Source: Methanomethylovorans hollandica DSM 15978
Lineage (GTDB): Archaea; Halobacteriota; Methanosarcinia; Methanosarcinales; Methanosarcinaceae
Assembly (NCBI RefSeq): GCF_000328665.1
Contig: NC_019977.1
Span: 558,001 to 622,000 of the forward strand
Direction of reading: 5' to 3'
Length of the DNA: 64,000 nt
Shown: piece after piece, positions 19,601 to 28,636 of the stretch
Layout of the letters: each line of letters opens with the position of its first letter
How positions within the stretch are numbered: position 1 is the stretch's first letter
Notes under the pieces: model-generated
Seen by the model: the letters and a program-made list of their open reading frames with translations, nothing else
What the model was told of the DNA's origin: nothing
Database searches by the model: none
Position numbers and translations under genes: made by a program

Positions 19601-20705
19601 AGGTGATTTCAACTGGATACCGGTTGCTACAGGGAATTATGTTGTTACATTCATTGCAGAATCAAATGGTCTGAATGACTCACAGAACATAACAATTGAA
19701 GTTCTTGATTCACCACCATTTATTTCCGATCTCTCTGTGAGTAGCATTACTTCAAGTTCCATCACATTGACTTGGACCAATTCTCCGGATGTGGCCTTTA
19801 CTGAAATATACAGAAATAATACTATTATTGGAAATGTTACCGGACCATCATCTCAGTATGAAGATCTTGACCTGACCAGTAATACAAGCTATGAATATTC
19901 ACTATTGCCCTATGCTGCAAATGGGGTGGAAGGTAGTATGGTTAGCATCACCCTGGTCACTTCTTCTCCCTCTTCAAGCAATAGCGGCAGTGGAGGCAGT
20001 GGTAGAAGTAGCAGTTCAGGCACTTCCGCAAAGAGTAGCGGTGGAGGTGGCGGTGCAGGCAGTTCAGAAGACTTTGTAAATATAGCGGTGAAAGATGTTG
20101 CCACAGCATATGTGATGATGGATTCTGATATAACTTATGAGTTTACAAGAGAAGGTAATGCTGTCCAGTCCATCAGTTTCCATTCGCTTAAAAACTCAGG
20201 TGAGATTACATCTGCTATAGAGGTACTTAAAGGCAGATCAAAACTAGTCAGCAGTGATGCTGAAGGAATCGTATACAAATACATTAATATCTGGGTTGGT
20301 AAGTCCGGTTTTGCAACACCATCTAACATGAATGATATTCGTATAAATTTCAAGGTCAATAATTCATGGATACAGGAAATGGGGCTGGCTCCTGAAGAAG
20401 TAATTTTACAGCGATATAATGGCAGTTCCTGGGAAGTGTTACCCACTACTCTGCAAAGCGACACCATAGAATATTCAATATTTGAGTCTACAACTCCAGG
20501 GTTTTCTGCATTTGCCATTACAGGTGAAAAGTCCATGCCTTCCCCTGTAAGCAGTAGTGAAGATATAGGGTCTGACCAGATAGAAAATGCAGGTCTCACA
20601 CAAAGTCAACCAGAAAGATCCAATATCTGGTCGATCTTGATGGCCATACTCGCAATATCATTTGTTGTAGTCGGATACACATATCTGAAGAAACGGCAAA
20701 ATTGA
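16686..20705 (+). CDS. Subtilisin-like surface protein with Ig-like repeats and PGF-pre-PGF domain
   Basis: 1339 residues. Domains in order: signal peptide (MHCKKQIQQ then a hydrophobic stretch), propeptide-like region, a subtilisin (S8) fold from about residue 185 to 560 (VISDGVN with Asp; SSAGN oxyanion Asn; FSGTSAAAPHVAA with catalytic Ser), five putative-Ig/cadherin-like repeats (each with ENxLLxF-I-A-D-DGD and FSW-P), an FN3-like domain, a Ser/Gly linker, the PGF-pre-PGF domain (about 20080-20520) and a C-terminal membrane helix with KKRQN. The usual catalytic HGT block reads DEGIAMMEIIHDMAPGA, so the His appears replaced by acidic residues. It is either an atypical or inactive protease. 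First of three tandem genes sharing the last domain. Confidence 0.85.
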   Translation: MHCKKQIQQLVSFATVLLFSGIVIFGSLSIAIGDINSSNASQAGGMTIVDISNITKEQEKMSSDLISLVTDQGELSSEATAYTNSAVSSPVQVNDEQERQLVFVYISLFQGEQTSIIDTYAWNITSIDADNSLVTAWVDVNRLEEIASLEEVRSVRTVVRPMVNTGAVKTAGDAIHRTDLVRSGYSKDGSGIKIGVISDGVNAISASQASGDLPSDVTVLRNNVGGDEGIAMMEIIHDMAPGAKLYFHDHGNSVYEFNDAIDSLVEAGCTIIVDDITWPDQPFFEDGVVATHVAEVIANNNIVYISSAGNSAMRHYQGMFVDDGTGYHDKVFPLPAGASFQLFLQWDDQFGLSSNDYDLYVLDSSGSTIAYSSNSQSGNGDPLEWTSTSYLSEPAYIKIKSRDGTAERRTLELFIYPSSQVTLDQTNLTSLDSIFGHPAVPDVIAVAAISGNNVDHDRVESYSSQGPVTIAYPVSAAREKPDLAGISSVAVTGAGNFGTIFSGTSAAAPHVAAVAAQLWGNDMNMSAAEVRNILYQTAEDVESSGSDYLSGHGRVDALNCFAYYVNRAPVLENTGNREINETQELVINLIATDMDGEALTYSTDAPFGTLVGNVFSWTPTYEDAGTYTVEFSVTDGKHTDSKLTTITVNNVDRAPVIETIGNKQINENSLLEFTILANDPDGDAVTYSVDDLPPGATFNVSTRTFSWISSPDIVGHYQVIFSAEANGLSDSETITITVGDLAGAPELGATGNRNINENDLLEFIVSASDPEGDIIIYSATDLPDGATFDINTGAFSWTPDYNDSGTYTVVFVAEAGGLLDSETIVITVNNVDREPELSPIGNKEVNESELLSFTISATDHDMDTISYLATNLPYGADLNNVTGEFSWAPTYSDSGVYDVEFIANANGLITSENVLITVNNVDRAPVFVPIGDQVADENRLLSFNISATDEDGDIVRYSAVSLPEGAELNSETGDFNWIPVATGNYVVTFIAESNGLNDSQNITIEVLDSPPFISDLSVSSITSSSITLTWTNSPDVAFTEIYRNNTIIGNVTGPSSQYEDLDLTSNTSYEYSLLPYAANGVEGSMVSITLVTSSPSSSNSGSGGSGRSSSSGTSAKSSGGGGGAGSSEDFVNIAVKDVATAYVMMDSDITYEFTREGNAVQSISFHSLKNSGEITSAIEVLKGRSKLVSSDAEGIVYKYINIWVGKSGFATPSNMNDIRINFKVNNSWIQEMGLAPEEVILQRYNGSSWEVLPTTLQSDTIEYSIFESTTPGFSAFAITGEKSMPSPVSSSEDIGSDQIENAGLTQSQPERSNIWSILMAILAISFVVVGYTYLKKRQN

Positions 20706-20714
20706 TAAATTGAT

Positions 20715-20740
20715 ACCCCTGTGCATAAGTGCAGGGGGTC
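20715..20740 (+). terminator. Terminator after the subtilase-like gene
   Basis: ACCCCTG (20715-20721) pairs with CAGGGGGT (20732-20739) allowing one bulge, forming a GC-rich hairpin 7 bases after the stop. Confidence 0.6.
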
Positions 20741-20828
20741 TTAAACAAGATTGATATCTTCAAAGTGCTGTAACAATAACTATCTGAAATTCTTATTGCC
20801 ATAAACATCCTCTATTGGCGGGGAGCTG

Positions 20829-23150
20829 GTGACAAAAGTGCAAATAAAAGTAAGTAGATCAGTTCATTTAGCGATAATATTATTTTTTTTGATGATAAAC
20901 ACCGGGATATGTTCAGCAGATAATGTTAATGTGGATATCGTTGGTCAGTTTAGCGGAGATATATTCAATGTTTTTGTAGCTGGGAATTATGCATATCTGG
21001 GCCAGGGTCAGGACCTTGTCATAATTGATACAAGTGATGTTACAGCTATCTCAGAGTTAGGCAGGGTCACTTCCATGTCAGAGATATATGGTATTGATAT
21101 TTCAGGCAATTATGCTTACATAGCTAATGGCGATGCCGGAATTACTGTAATAGATATTAGTAACCCCGCTTCTCCAACCATTTTGGGTAGCTATGATACT
21201 GATGGTTTTGCACGTGATATTGCCATCTCAGGTAACTATGCCTATGTAGCTGATGTTAGCAGTCTCCTTATTGTAGACATCAGCGTTCCTTCTTCCCCAA
21301 CTCTTGTAGGAACCTATGACACTATTGGTTTTGCAAATGGGGTTACTATATCAGGAGATCATGTCTACGTTGCTGATGATGTTAAAGGCGTTTTTGATGG
21401 CAGCTATGGTCTTGTTATTCTGGACATTTCCAATCCCTCTTCACCAGGCCTTGTTGGGACATACGATCTAGTTTATGCATATAATTCTGCTGTATCAGAT
21501 AATTATGCCTATGTTGCTGATGACAGTGGTCTTTCAATTCTGGATATCAGTGTTCCTTCTTCACCTGCTCCGGTGGGTCGTTACTCAGGTGCTGGTGATT
21601 CGAACGGAGTTGCAGTTTCCGGTAATTATGTCTATGTAGCTGATGCCAGTGGTGTTTTTGTAGTAGATGTCACTGATCCATCGGCACCTGTCTACATGGG
21701 AAGCTATGATGGTGCTTATGTCTATAATGTTGCAGTTTCCGGTAATTATGCTTATGCGGCCTCCGACAATGGTCTTTTGGTATTTACTTTAACTGATCCT
21801 TCATCACCGGGTGTTTCTCCTGGCAATTCTGCAGACAATGCAACTCCTGACGGTGAGGCAGACCAACAGCCTGTGATCTTAGAAACAGGGGATAAATCAG
21901 TCTATGTGAATGAATTGCTTACATTCAGAGTTTCAGCAACAGATGAAGATGGTGACGTTATCATGTACTCTGCTTCGGATCTGCCAGAAGGGGCTATCTT
22001 TGATGCGACAACAGGTATTTTCAGCTGGACACCAGAAACAGAAGGTAATTATATTGTTACATTTACTGCAGAATCCAATGGTCTTACTGCCTCTGAAACT
22101 ATAACTATTGATGTCTCTTCATCAGGTGGGGTCACCCCAGACTCTCCCGGGTCACAAATATCAGATATTTCAGGGGAGGATATCAGTTCGAGTTCTATAA
22201 CATTGACATGGACTAATTCTCCGGATGTAGTCCTCGTTGAATTATCTCGGAATGACATTTTTATTGCTAATGTTAGTGGGTCTGTATATGAAGACAATGA
22301 CCTTGACAGCGACACAAGTTATACTTATTCTCTGTTGCCACACTTGAGTGATGGAAGTAAGGGGGTCGTGGAAAGTATTGATTTAAGCACTTCATCTTCA
22401 TTCGATAGTGATACAACTGGTGGTGAAAGAAGCAGTAGTAGCAGCGGTACAATGAGTAGCAGCAGTGGTGGAGGCGGTGGTGCGGGAAGTGCTGAGGACT
22501 TCGAAAACGTAGTACTGAAAGATGCTGCCACAGTGTATCTTATGATGGATTCCAATGCTACCTATGAGTTCATAGAACAGTACAATCCTATTCAGGCAGT
22601 AAGTTTCTATTCTCTTAAGAACTCAGGTGAGGTAACATCCACTATAGAGGTGCTTTACAACAGATCAAAGTTTGCCAGCAGTGATGTGGAAGGACTTGTA
22701 TACAAATATGTGAATATCTGGGTAGGAAAATCCGGTTTTGCCACAGAAGGTAATATCAAAGACCCAATGGTACAATTCAGGGTAAATAACTCATGGATTG
22801 AGGAAACTGGTGTAAACCCTGCAAGCATAAGGTTGCAGAGATATGATGGAACAGCATGGGAAGTGTTACCCACAGTCTTTAAAGCCAACACTACAAGTTA
22901 TGTTATATTCGAGGCCCAGACCCCCGGTTTCTCTCCTTTTGCCATCACCGCAGATGCAACTCTTGATTCAGTAAACACAGATACAAAGTTACAATCTGCA
23001 GATCCTGATGTTCTGTCAGATCCTGTCCTGAATAAAAGTGGAGATTATGGGCAAGCACAGCCTGAAAGATCCAATTTTTGGGCTCCTGTTATAGTAGTTC
23101 TTATAATAGGATTGCTTGCTGCTGGCTACATGTACCTGAAGAAAAAATGA
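20829..23150 (+). CDS. LVIVD-repeat beta-propeller surface protein with PGF-pre-PGF domain
   Basis: 773 residues from a GTG start that follows GGCGGGGAGC. A signal peptide (SVHLAIILFFLMINTGICSA) is followed by seven or so ~43-residue repeats of the form GNYAYVAD-GL-ILDIS-PSSP-LVGTYDT, the LVIVD repeat that builds a beta-propeller (about residues 35-330). Then come one putative-Ig repeat (SATDEDGDVIMYSASDLPEGA), one FN3-like domain, a Ser/Gly linker, the PGF-pre-PGF domain (about 22500-22950) and a membrane helix ending YLKKK. It is exported and anchored, with no catalytic residues recognised; binding or adhesion is inference. The last ~270 residues are closely similar to the neighbours at 16686 and 23583. 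Confidence 0.85.
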   Translation: MTKVQIKVSRSVHLAIILFFLMINTGICSADNVNVDIVGQFSGDIFNVFVAGNYAYLGQGQDLVIIDTSDVTAISELGRVTSMSEIYGIDISGNYAYIANGDAGITVIDISNPASPTILGSYDTDGFARDIAISGNYAYVADVSSLLIVDISVPSSPTLVGTYDTIGFANGVTISGDHVYVADDVKGVFDGSYGLVILDISNPSSPGLVGTYDLVYAYNSAVSDNYAYVADDSGLSILDISVPSSPAPVGRYSGAGDSNGVAVSGNYVYVADASGVFVVDVTDPSAPVYMGSYDGAYVYNVAVSGNYAYAASDNGLLVFTLTDPSSPGVSPGNSADNATPDGEADQQPVILETGDKSVYVNELLTFRVSATDEDGDVIMYSASDLPEGAIFDATTGIFSWTPETEGNYIVTFTAESNGLTASETITIDVSSSGGVTPDSPGSQISDISGEDISSSSITLTWTNSPDVVLVELSRNDIFIANVSGSVYEDNDLDSDTSYTYSLLPHLSDGSKGVVESIDLSTSSSFDSDTTGGERSSSSSGTMSSSSGGGGGAGSAEDFENVVLKDAATVYLMMDSNATYEFIEQYNPIQAVSFYSLKNSGEVTSTIEVLYNRSKFASSDVEGLVYKYVNIWVGKSGFATEGNIKDPMVQFRVNNSWIEETGVNPASIRLQRYDGTAWEVLPTVFKANTTSYVIFEAQTPGFSPFAITADATLDSVNTDTKLQSADPDVLSDPVLNKSGDYGQAQPERSNFWAPVIVVLIIGLLAAGYMYLKKK

Positions 23151-23160
23151 GAAGGCAATG

Positions 23161-23200
23161 TGTTACCCTGTATGATCATATACAGGGAAACATTTTTAAA
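23161..23200 (+). terminator. Terminator after the beta-propeller gene
   Basis: TGTTACCCTGTAT (23161-23173) pairs with ATACAGGGAAACA (23179-23191) except for one A-A mismatch, and a T run follows. Confidence 0.7.
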
Positions 23201-23428
23201 ACCATTTTCGGCAGTTTAAATTTTTTATGGATTAAATCTCAGCTTTTCTGGCCATCACACTAAGTATTTCTTTTTTCCTTGCCATTATAATTTCTTTTCT
23301 GCTTCAATTCTTTATTCGAACCAAGAGCCTTCGTATTCTTTCCATTTGTTATTAAAGCCAGAAACATACTTTTATCTTATAAATAAAGTGACATTGGTAT
23401 GGAAAATATTTGCAGGCAGTTCAAACCT

Positions 23429-23442
23429 ATAGGTATAAATAT
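23429..23442 (+). promoter_or_regulatory. Shared TATA-like motif before the helical-repeat gene
   Basis: Same 14-mer (ATAGGTATAAATAT) as at 16560-16573, followed by another AT-rich TATATAATATAG string near 23456. Likely promoter area. Confidence 0.35.
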
Positions 23443-23582
23443 CAGTTTGAGTCAACTATATAATATAGTCAAGCAGTTACTTTCTATCAATTATTTTATA
23501 ATTACCTGATCCACTGGGACAAATCAAGCTATTGGGTATTGATCTTAAGGATATAGTCCTCTCTAACTTGCGGAGTGGTTGG

Positions 23583-26459
23583 ATGCGCATTAAGTTAAGT
23601 AAATTAGTCTGTATAGGCTTTGCATTACTTCTATTTTTAATTTCAGCTGGGATTAGCGCTGGTGAACTTGTAATAACACATATTGGAGATAAAACGATAG
23701 GCGAAAATGAACCTCTGACTTTTAATGTTGCTGCAGGAGATGACGAGAATATCAATGCTACAATAACATTTAAAGTTGAAAATTTGCCAGAAGGGGCAAC
23801 TTTCAATCCACATCCACAAAATCCAAATACATACACTTTTAGCTTGACCCCCGGTAACGGTACTGCTGGCAGGTATCAGGTAACATTCATAGCAACTATT
23901 AGCGGCGTTGGTAATGACAGTGATAGCACAGAAACGGAAACTATAATGATCATTGTCAAAAAAGTGGATAAAACTAATTTGCTGGACGTAATTGGAGCTG
24001 CCACCGAAAAACTAGAAGATGCAGTTCCAGGAAATGACATCGATCAATACCCGCAAACAGCAATAGATACATTCAGAAGAGCAATCACCACAGCACAGGC
24101 AGTTGCAGACAGTACACGCTCCACACAAACGCAGGTAGACAATGCAATAAGCTCTCTGGGAACAGCTGAAGCTGCTTTTGACGCTGCCAGAATAAAATCC
24201 ATAGACAAAAGTTCATTGAAAACAGCCATTGCTCAAGCCAATGCAAAAGTAGTGACTGCAGCCTCCGGGAATGAAGGTGGTCAGTACCCACAAGCAGCAA
24301 TAGATGCATTCAAAGCAGCTATTGCTGTGGCACAGGGAGTTGCGGATGATTCAAATGCAACAAATGCAGAAGTAAGCCAGGCAGTTACAGCCCTGAAAGC
24401 AGCTGAAGCGGCATTTGATGCAGCTGAAATACCCTCTGTAGATAAGTCCTCACTACTATCTGCTATCAGCGCTGCATCTTCAAAGGCTGGTAATGCCGTT
24501 GCCGGTATTGAGCCCGGTCAGTATCCCAGGTCTGCCATCAATGCTTTTAATGATGCTATTTCCAGGGCAGGATCCGTTGCTGACGACAGAGGTGCAACCC
24601 AGTCTGAGGTCAACCAGGCAATAAATGAACTTAAAGCAGCTGAAGCGGCATTTGATGCAGCTGAAATTATATACGTCGATCATACTCCCCCCTCAACTGT
24701 TAGTAACCTTCGGGAAAGTGGTTCAGGTCCAACCTGGATAAGATGGACCTGGACAATTCCAAGTGATTCGGATTTCAGTCATGTGAAGGTATATCTTGAT
24801 GGTGTATTCGTTAGGGATACCTCCAACAGTTTTTACAATGCTACCGGGCTGGCTCCGGGAACTGTACATGCTATCAGTATAGAAACTGTGGATGTTTCCG
24901 GAAACATCAATCCTTCACTGGTTAGTGATTCTGCAGCATCTAAAATTCCAATAGACACAGTACCGCCATCATCTGTAACACATCTTAATGAGAGTAGTGT
25001 AGGTCTGGATTGGATCAGCTGGACCTGGAAAAATCCGAATGATGCTGATTTTCAACATGTTATGGTGTACTTCGATGGTGATTTTGTCACAAACACTTCT
25101 GATGTTTTCTATAATGCAATTGGGCTGACTGAAGGCACGACTCACACGATCATGATAAAAACCGTGGACGCTTCTGGAAACATCAATCCCAGAACAGTGG
25201 GCGATTCAGCAACCACAAAGATCACAGATAGAACTCCCCCGGGAACTGTAACGAACATTGAGGAGAATAATGTTGGTCCAAGTTGGATCAACTGGACGTG
25301 GATTAACCCCAATGATCCTGATTTCAGTAATGTGAGAATCTATATTGATGGGATATTCGTCACAAACACTCCAGACAGTTATTATAATGCAACAGGACTT
25401 AGCAATGGAATAGAACATACCATCGGTATTGAAACCGTAGATACTTCGGGTAACATTAATTCTACACGGGTAAGCGATCAGGCTGCTACACTGAAGATAC
25501 CTGTAATTTTAAAAGTCGAAGGAAAAAACATCAGGACAAGTTCGATCACACTGGAGTGGGATGCTTCCGATGATACTGCAACCGTACAGATAATTCTGGA
25601 TGGTCTGGTACTTGCCAATGTAACAGGACCAACATACATACACAGTGACCTTAATAGTTCTACAACTTACAACTATATTCTTGTCCCATTCAATGAAAAT
25701 GGATTACAGGGAGAAGCAGTGACTATCAGTCTCACCACATCTTCAGTCAGCAGCGGTGGTGGAGGCGGTAGTAGTAGAGGCAGTAGTAGTAGTAGCAGCG
25801 GTGGAGGTGGCGGTGCAGGCAGTGTTGAGGACTTTGAAAACGTAGCTTTGAAAGATGTGGACAATGCATATGTCCGAATGAATGAAAACGTCACCTACAA
25901 GTTCTCAAGGGCAGGCAATGATATTCAATCCGTTAGTTTTTATTCTCTTAAGAACTCAGGTGAGATAACTTCCACTATAGAAATACTGAACAACAGGTCG
26001 AAGCTTGTACAGATAGATCCCGAGGGACCAGTTTACAAATATGTCAACATCTGGGTAGGTAAGGCTGGTTTTGCTACATCTGATAACATAAGGGATGCAC
26101 GGGTGGAGTTCAGAGTGAACAATTCATGGATGGAAGAGATGGGTGTAAACCCTGAAGATGTAAAGTTGCAGAGGTATAATGGGACTATATGGGAAGTGCT
26201 GTCTACCAATCCTAAAAACAGCACAATGAAATATACAACATTTGAAGCCCAGACTCCCGGTTTCTCTCCATTTGTGATCACTTCAACGGTTCCACTTACT
26301 TCTCCATTATATAGTGATATGGATACTGCAGTCACTAAATTCGATGATCTAGTTATGGAAAAGATCCAGCCGGAAAAATCCAGGATATGGACTTTCATCA
26401 TTGTTTTTATATTGATAGGAATATTTGCAGTTGGATATGAGTATCTAAAGAAAGAGTAA
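23583..26459 (+). CDS. Surface protein with helical repeats, FN3 repeats and PGF-pre-PGF domain
   Basis: ATG 23583 is preferred over TTG 23532 because it begins a typical signal peptide (MRIKLSKLVCIGFALLLFL) after GGAGTGG. The 958-residue product has one putative-Ig domain (GENEPLTFNV), three ~75-residue alanine-rich helical repeats of FIVAR type (each VDKSSL-AI-A...QYP-AI-AF-AI...V-QA-LKAAEAAFDAAE), three FN3-like repeats (TPP-TV-NL...WI-WTW..P-D-DF-HV-VY-DG), a fourth FN3-like domain, a Ser/Gly linker, the PGF-pre-PGF domain (about 25830-26280) and a membrane helix ending YLKKE. FIVAR repeats occur in cell-wall-associated proteins and often bind glycans or host ligands; a binding role here is inference. 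Confidence 0.82.
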   Translation: MRIKLSKLVCIGFALLLFLISAGISAGELVITHIGDKTIGENEPLTFNVAAGDDENINATITFKVENLPEGATFNPHPQNPNTYTFSLTPGNGTAGRYQVTFIATISGVGNDSDSTETETIMIIVKKVDKTNLLDVIGAATEKLEDAVPGNDIDQYPQTAIDTFRRAITTAQAVADSTRSTQTQVDNAISSLGTAEAAFDAARIKSIDKSSLKTAIAQANAKVVTAASGNEGGQYPQAAIDAFKAAIAVAQGVADDSNATNAEVSQAVTALKAAEAAFDAAEIPSVDKSSLLSAISAASSKAGNAVAGIEPGQYPRSAINAFNDAISRAGSVADDRGATQSEVNQAINELKAAEAAFDAAEIIYVDHTPPSTVSNLRESGSGPTWIRWTWTIPSDSDFSHVKVYLDGVFVRDTSNSFYNATGLAPGTVHAISIETVDVSGNINPSLVSDSAASKIPIDTVPPSSVTHLNESSVGLDWISWTWKNPNDADFQHVMVYFDGDFVTNTSDVFYNAIGLTEGTTHTIMIKTVDASGNINPRTVGDSATTKITDRTPPGTVTNIEENNVGPSWINWTWINPNDPDFSNVRIYIDGIFVTNTPDSYYNATGLSNGIEHTIGIETVDTSGNINSTRVSDQAATLKIPVILKVEGKNIRTSSITLEWDASDDTATVQIILDGLVLANVTGPTYIHSDLNSSTTYNYILVPFNENGLQGEAVTISLTTSSVSSGGGGGSSRGSSSSSSGGGGGAGSVEDFENVALKDVDNAYVRMNENVTYKFSRAGNDIQSVSFYSLKNSGEITSTIEILNNRSKLVQIDPEGPVYKYVNIWVGKAGFATSDNIRDARVEFRVNNSWMEEMGVNPEDVKLQRYNGTIWEVLSTNPKNSTMKYTTFEAQTPGFSPFVITSTVPLTSPLYSDMDTAVTKFDDLVMEKIQPEKSRIWTFIIVFILIGIFAVGYEYLKKE

Positions 26460-26493
26460 GATTAATCTGCTTTCCATTCTTTACCAGATACAA

Positions 26494-27510
26494 ATGAAAG
26501 GAACAGTTCTTGGAATAGAGGGTACTGCATGGAACCTCAGTGCAGCTATTGTTAATGAGAATGATGTCGTAGCTGAGGTCACACATACATATGTGCCACC
26601 TATAGGGGGCATCCATCCAAGGGAAGCTGCACAGCACCATGCCAGATTTGCTTCACATGTTATAGGTAAACTTCTTGAAGAAGGAAGTAAAAAAGGTGTT
26701 TCTATTTCTATGATAGATGGTATAGCCTTTTCTCAGGGTCCGGGACTTGGTGCCTGCCTGCGCACTGTGGCCACCGCCTCACGTGCGCTTTCCCTTAGTC
26801 TGGGCCTGCCCCTTATAGGTGTCAATCATTGTCTTGCACACATAGAGGTTGGTCGCTGGAAGACTCCTGCGAGGGACCCTGTAACATTGTATGTCAGCGG
26901 TGCAAACTCACAGGTACTGGCATATAAAATGGGGAAATATCGTGTATTTGGCGAAACACTTGATATTGGTCTGGGGAATGCACTGGATAAGTTTGCCAGA
27001 AGTGCGGGTCTAACTCATCCTGGTGGTCCGAAGATCGAGGAACTTGCCAGAAAAGCAAAGAACTACATTCCAATGCCTTATGTGGTAAAAGGTATGGATC
27101 TCTCCTTTTCGGGGCTTTCCACTGCCGCCACAGATGCTCTTGGCAGGGCCAGCCTTGAAGATGTATGTTATTCTTTCCAGGAAACGGCTTTTTCTATGGT
27201 TGTGGAAGTTACAGAAAGGGCACTTGCTCATACCGGAAAGCATGAAGTTCTGCTTGCAGGAGGTGTAGGAGCTAATACGCGCCTTAGGGAGATGCTTAAA
27301 ATAATGTGTGAAGAGCGAGGTGCTAATTTCTACGTTCCTGAAAAGCGTTTTATGGGTGATAATGGCGCCATGATCGCCTATCTTGGTCTTTTGATGCTAA
27401 ACTCTGGGGACATCTTGTCTGTTGAGAAATCTCATGTAAACCCTAATTTCAGACCAGATTCAGTGGATGTAACGTGGATCAATGAAAAGGATCTGGAAGG
27501 TGATCCTTAA
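26494..27510 (+). CDS. kae1: KEOPS subunit Kae1 (tRNA t6A37 threonylcarbamoyltransferase)
   Basis: Kae1 transfers the threonylcarbamoyl group to A37 of ANN-decoding tRNAs. The 338-residue protein is normal in length and shows GIEGTAWNLSAAIV at the start, the metal-binding HPREAAQHH block (about residues 46-54), GPGLGACLR, and the glycine-rich NTRLREML and GDNGAMIAYLG blocks of the ASKHA fold. It starts at ATG 26494, 34 bases after the surface gene, with no clear ribosome site. Its TAA stop is immediately followed, in the same frame, by the ATG of Bud32. In several archaea these two are a single fused protein. Confidence 0.93.
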   Translation: MKGTVLGIEGTAWNLSAAIVNENDVVAEVTHTYVPPIGGIHPREAAQHHARFASHVIGKLLEEGSKKGVSISMIDGIAFSQGPGLGACLRTVATASRALSLSLGLPLIGVNHCLAHIEVGRWKTPARDPVTLYVSGANSQVLAYKMGKYRVFGETLDIGLGNALDKFARSAGLTHPGGPKIEELARKAKNYIPMPYVVKGMDLSFSGLSTAATDALGRASLEDVCYSFQETAFSMVVEVTERALAHTGKHEVLLAGGVGANTRLREMLKIMCEERGANFYVPEKRFMGDNGAMIAYLGLLMLNSGDILSVEKSHVNPNFRPDSVDVTWINEKDLEGDP

Positions 27511-28083
27511 ATGTATCTGGCAAGAGGGGCAGAAGCAGTTATCAAGCTGGAAGGCAACATTGTGGTAAAAGAGCGTATTCCTAAAAATTATCGTTTACAG
27601 CAGATCGATGAGCGGATACGCAAAGAGCGGACGCGCTCAGAGGCGAGGCTAATCTCTGAAGCTCGCAGAGCCGGAGTGCCCACTCCTGTCATATATGATA
27701 TACAGGATTTTAGGATCGAGATGCAGTATATTGACGGCAGGCCCCTGAAATATGTTATGGATGAGAAGATGAGCAAAAAAATTGGTCAGCTTGTGGGCCG
27801 TCTTCATTCCAGTGGCATCATACATGGTGATCTGACAACTTCTAACATGATATTTTCTAATGACAGGATATACCTGATCGATTTTGGCCTGGCCTATACG
27901 GATAGCAGTCTTGAGGCACAGGGTGTGGATGTACATGTACTTTTTCAGACATTCGAGAGTACACACAGTGGTTATGAGGAACTGATAGCAAGTTTCTACC
28001 AGGGTTATCGGGATAGTTTTGAATCTGCTGATGCAGTGATGGAACGTGTGAAAGAGATAGAGAAGAGAGGTCGTTATGCGTAA
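27511..28083 (+). CDS. bud32: KEOPS subunit Bud32 (atypical kinase/ATPase)
   Basis: 190 residues; a minimal RIO-like kinase that acts as ATPase in KEOPS and binds Kae1. Seen: GAEAVIKLEG near the N-terminus, catalytic loop HGDLTTSNMI (about residues 104-113) and LIDFGLA metal-binding motif, with a basic RGRYA tail. It begins at the base after the Kae1 stop codon and in the same frame. The 3' end overlaps the next gene by 8 bases, so translational coupling is likely. Confidence 0.92.
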   Translation: MYLARGAEAVIKLEGNIVVKERIPKNYRLQQIDERIRKERTRSEARLISEARRAGVPTPVIYDIQDFRIEMQYIDGRPLKYVMDEKMSKKIGQLVGRLHSSGIIHGDLTTSNMIFSNDRIYLIDFGLAYTDSSLEAQGVDVHVLFQTFESTHSGYEELIASFYQGYRDSFESADAVMERVKEIEKRGRYA

Positions 28084-28624
28084 GATGGTATTTGTTACCG
28101 GTAATAAAGGAAAGTTCAATGAAGCCAGATCCATATTTGAAGCAAAAGACATCGAGCTAATCCAAGATACAGGAGGTTATCCTGAATTACAGGAAGATGA
28201 GCTGGAACCTATAGCTTCATTTGGAGCAAAATGGGCAGCAGAAAAACTGAAGATCCCTGTGATGGTGGATGATTCCGGTCTTTTCATCAATGCTCTGAAT
28301 GGTTTCCCTGGTCCTTATTCTGCATTTGTTGAAAATAAAATAGGTAATAAGAAAGTGCTCAGGCTCATGGAGGATGAAGACGACCGCACAGCTGTCTTTA
28401 AATCAGTTATTGGTTACTGCGAACCCGCAAAAGAAGCTATTGTATTTACTGGCATGGTCGAAGGTTTGATCTCTTTAGAGGAAAAGGGTACAGGAGGTTT
28501 TGGGTATGATCCCATATTTGAGTATAATGGCAGGACTTTTGCAGAGATCGGTGATGATGAAAAGAACAAGCTTTCTCACAGGCGCAGGGCACTGGACAAG
28601 TTCTTTGAGTGGCTTTCTAAGTAA
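28076..28624 (+). CDS. rdgB: XTP/dITP diphosphatase (RdgB/HAM1 family)
   Basis: Hydrolyses non-canonical purine triphosphates (ITP, dITP, XTP) to monophosphates and pyrophosphate, cleaning the nucleotide pool. The 182-residue protein has the family start VFVTGNKGKFNEA, the central DDSGLFINALNGFPGPYSA block, and GTGGFGYDPIF plus KNKLSHRRRA at the C-terminus. ATG 28076 overlaps the Bud32 stop; ATG 28085 is a possible alternative. The Kae1-Bud32-RdgB order is a frequent archaeal operon. Confidence 0.92.
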   Translation: MRKMVFVTGNKGKFNEARSIFEAKDIELIQDTGGYPELQEDELEPIASFGAKWAAEKLKIPVMVDDSGLFINALNGFPGPYSAFVENKIGNKKVLRLMEDEDDRTAVFKSVIGYCEPAKEAIVFTGMVEGLISLEEKGTGGFGYDPIFEYNGRTFAEIGDDEKNKLSHRRRALDKFFEWLSK

Positions 28625-28636
28625 AGGTGATATATT

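Larger units (their letters stand above)
23151..23582. other. Intergenic region before the helical-repeat surface gene
   Basis: About 430 bases with a terminator at its left end and AT-rich sequence after it. The 14-mer at 23429-23442 is shared with the region before 16686. No gene is seen. Confidence 0.6.
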
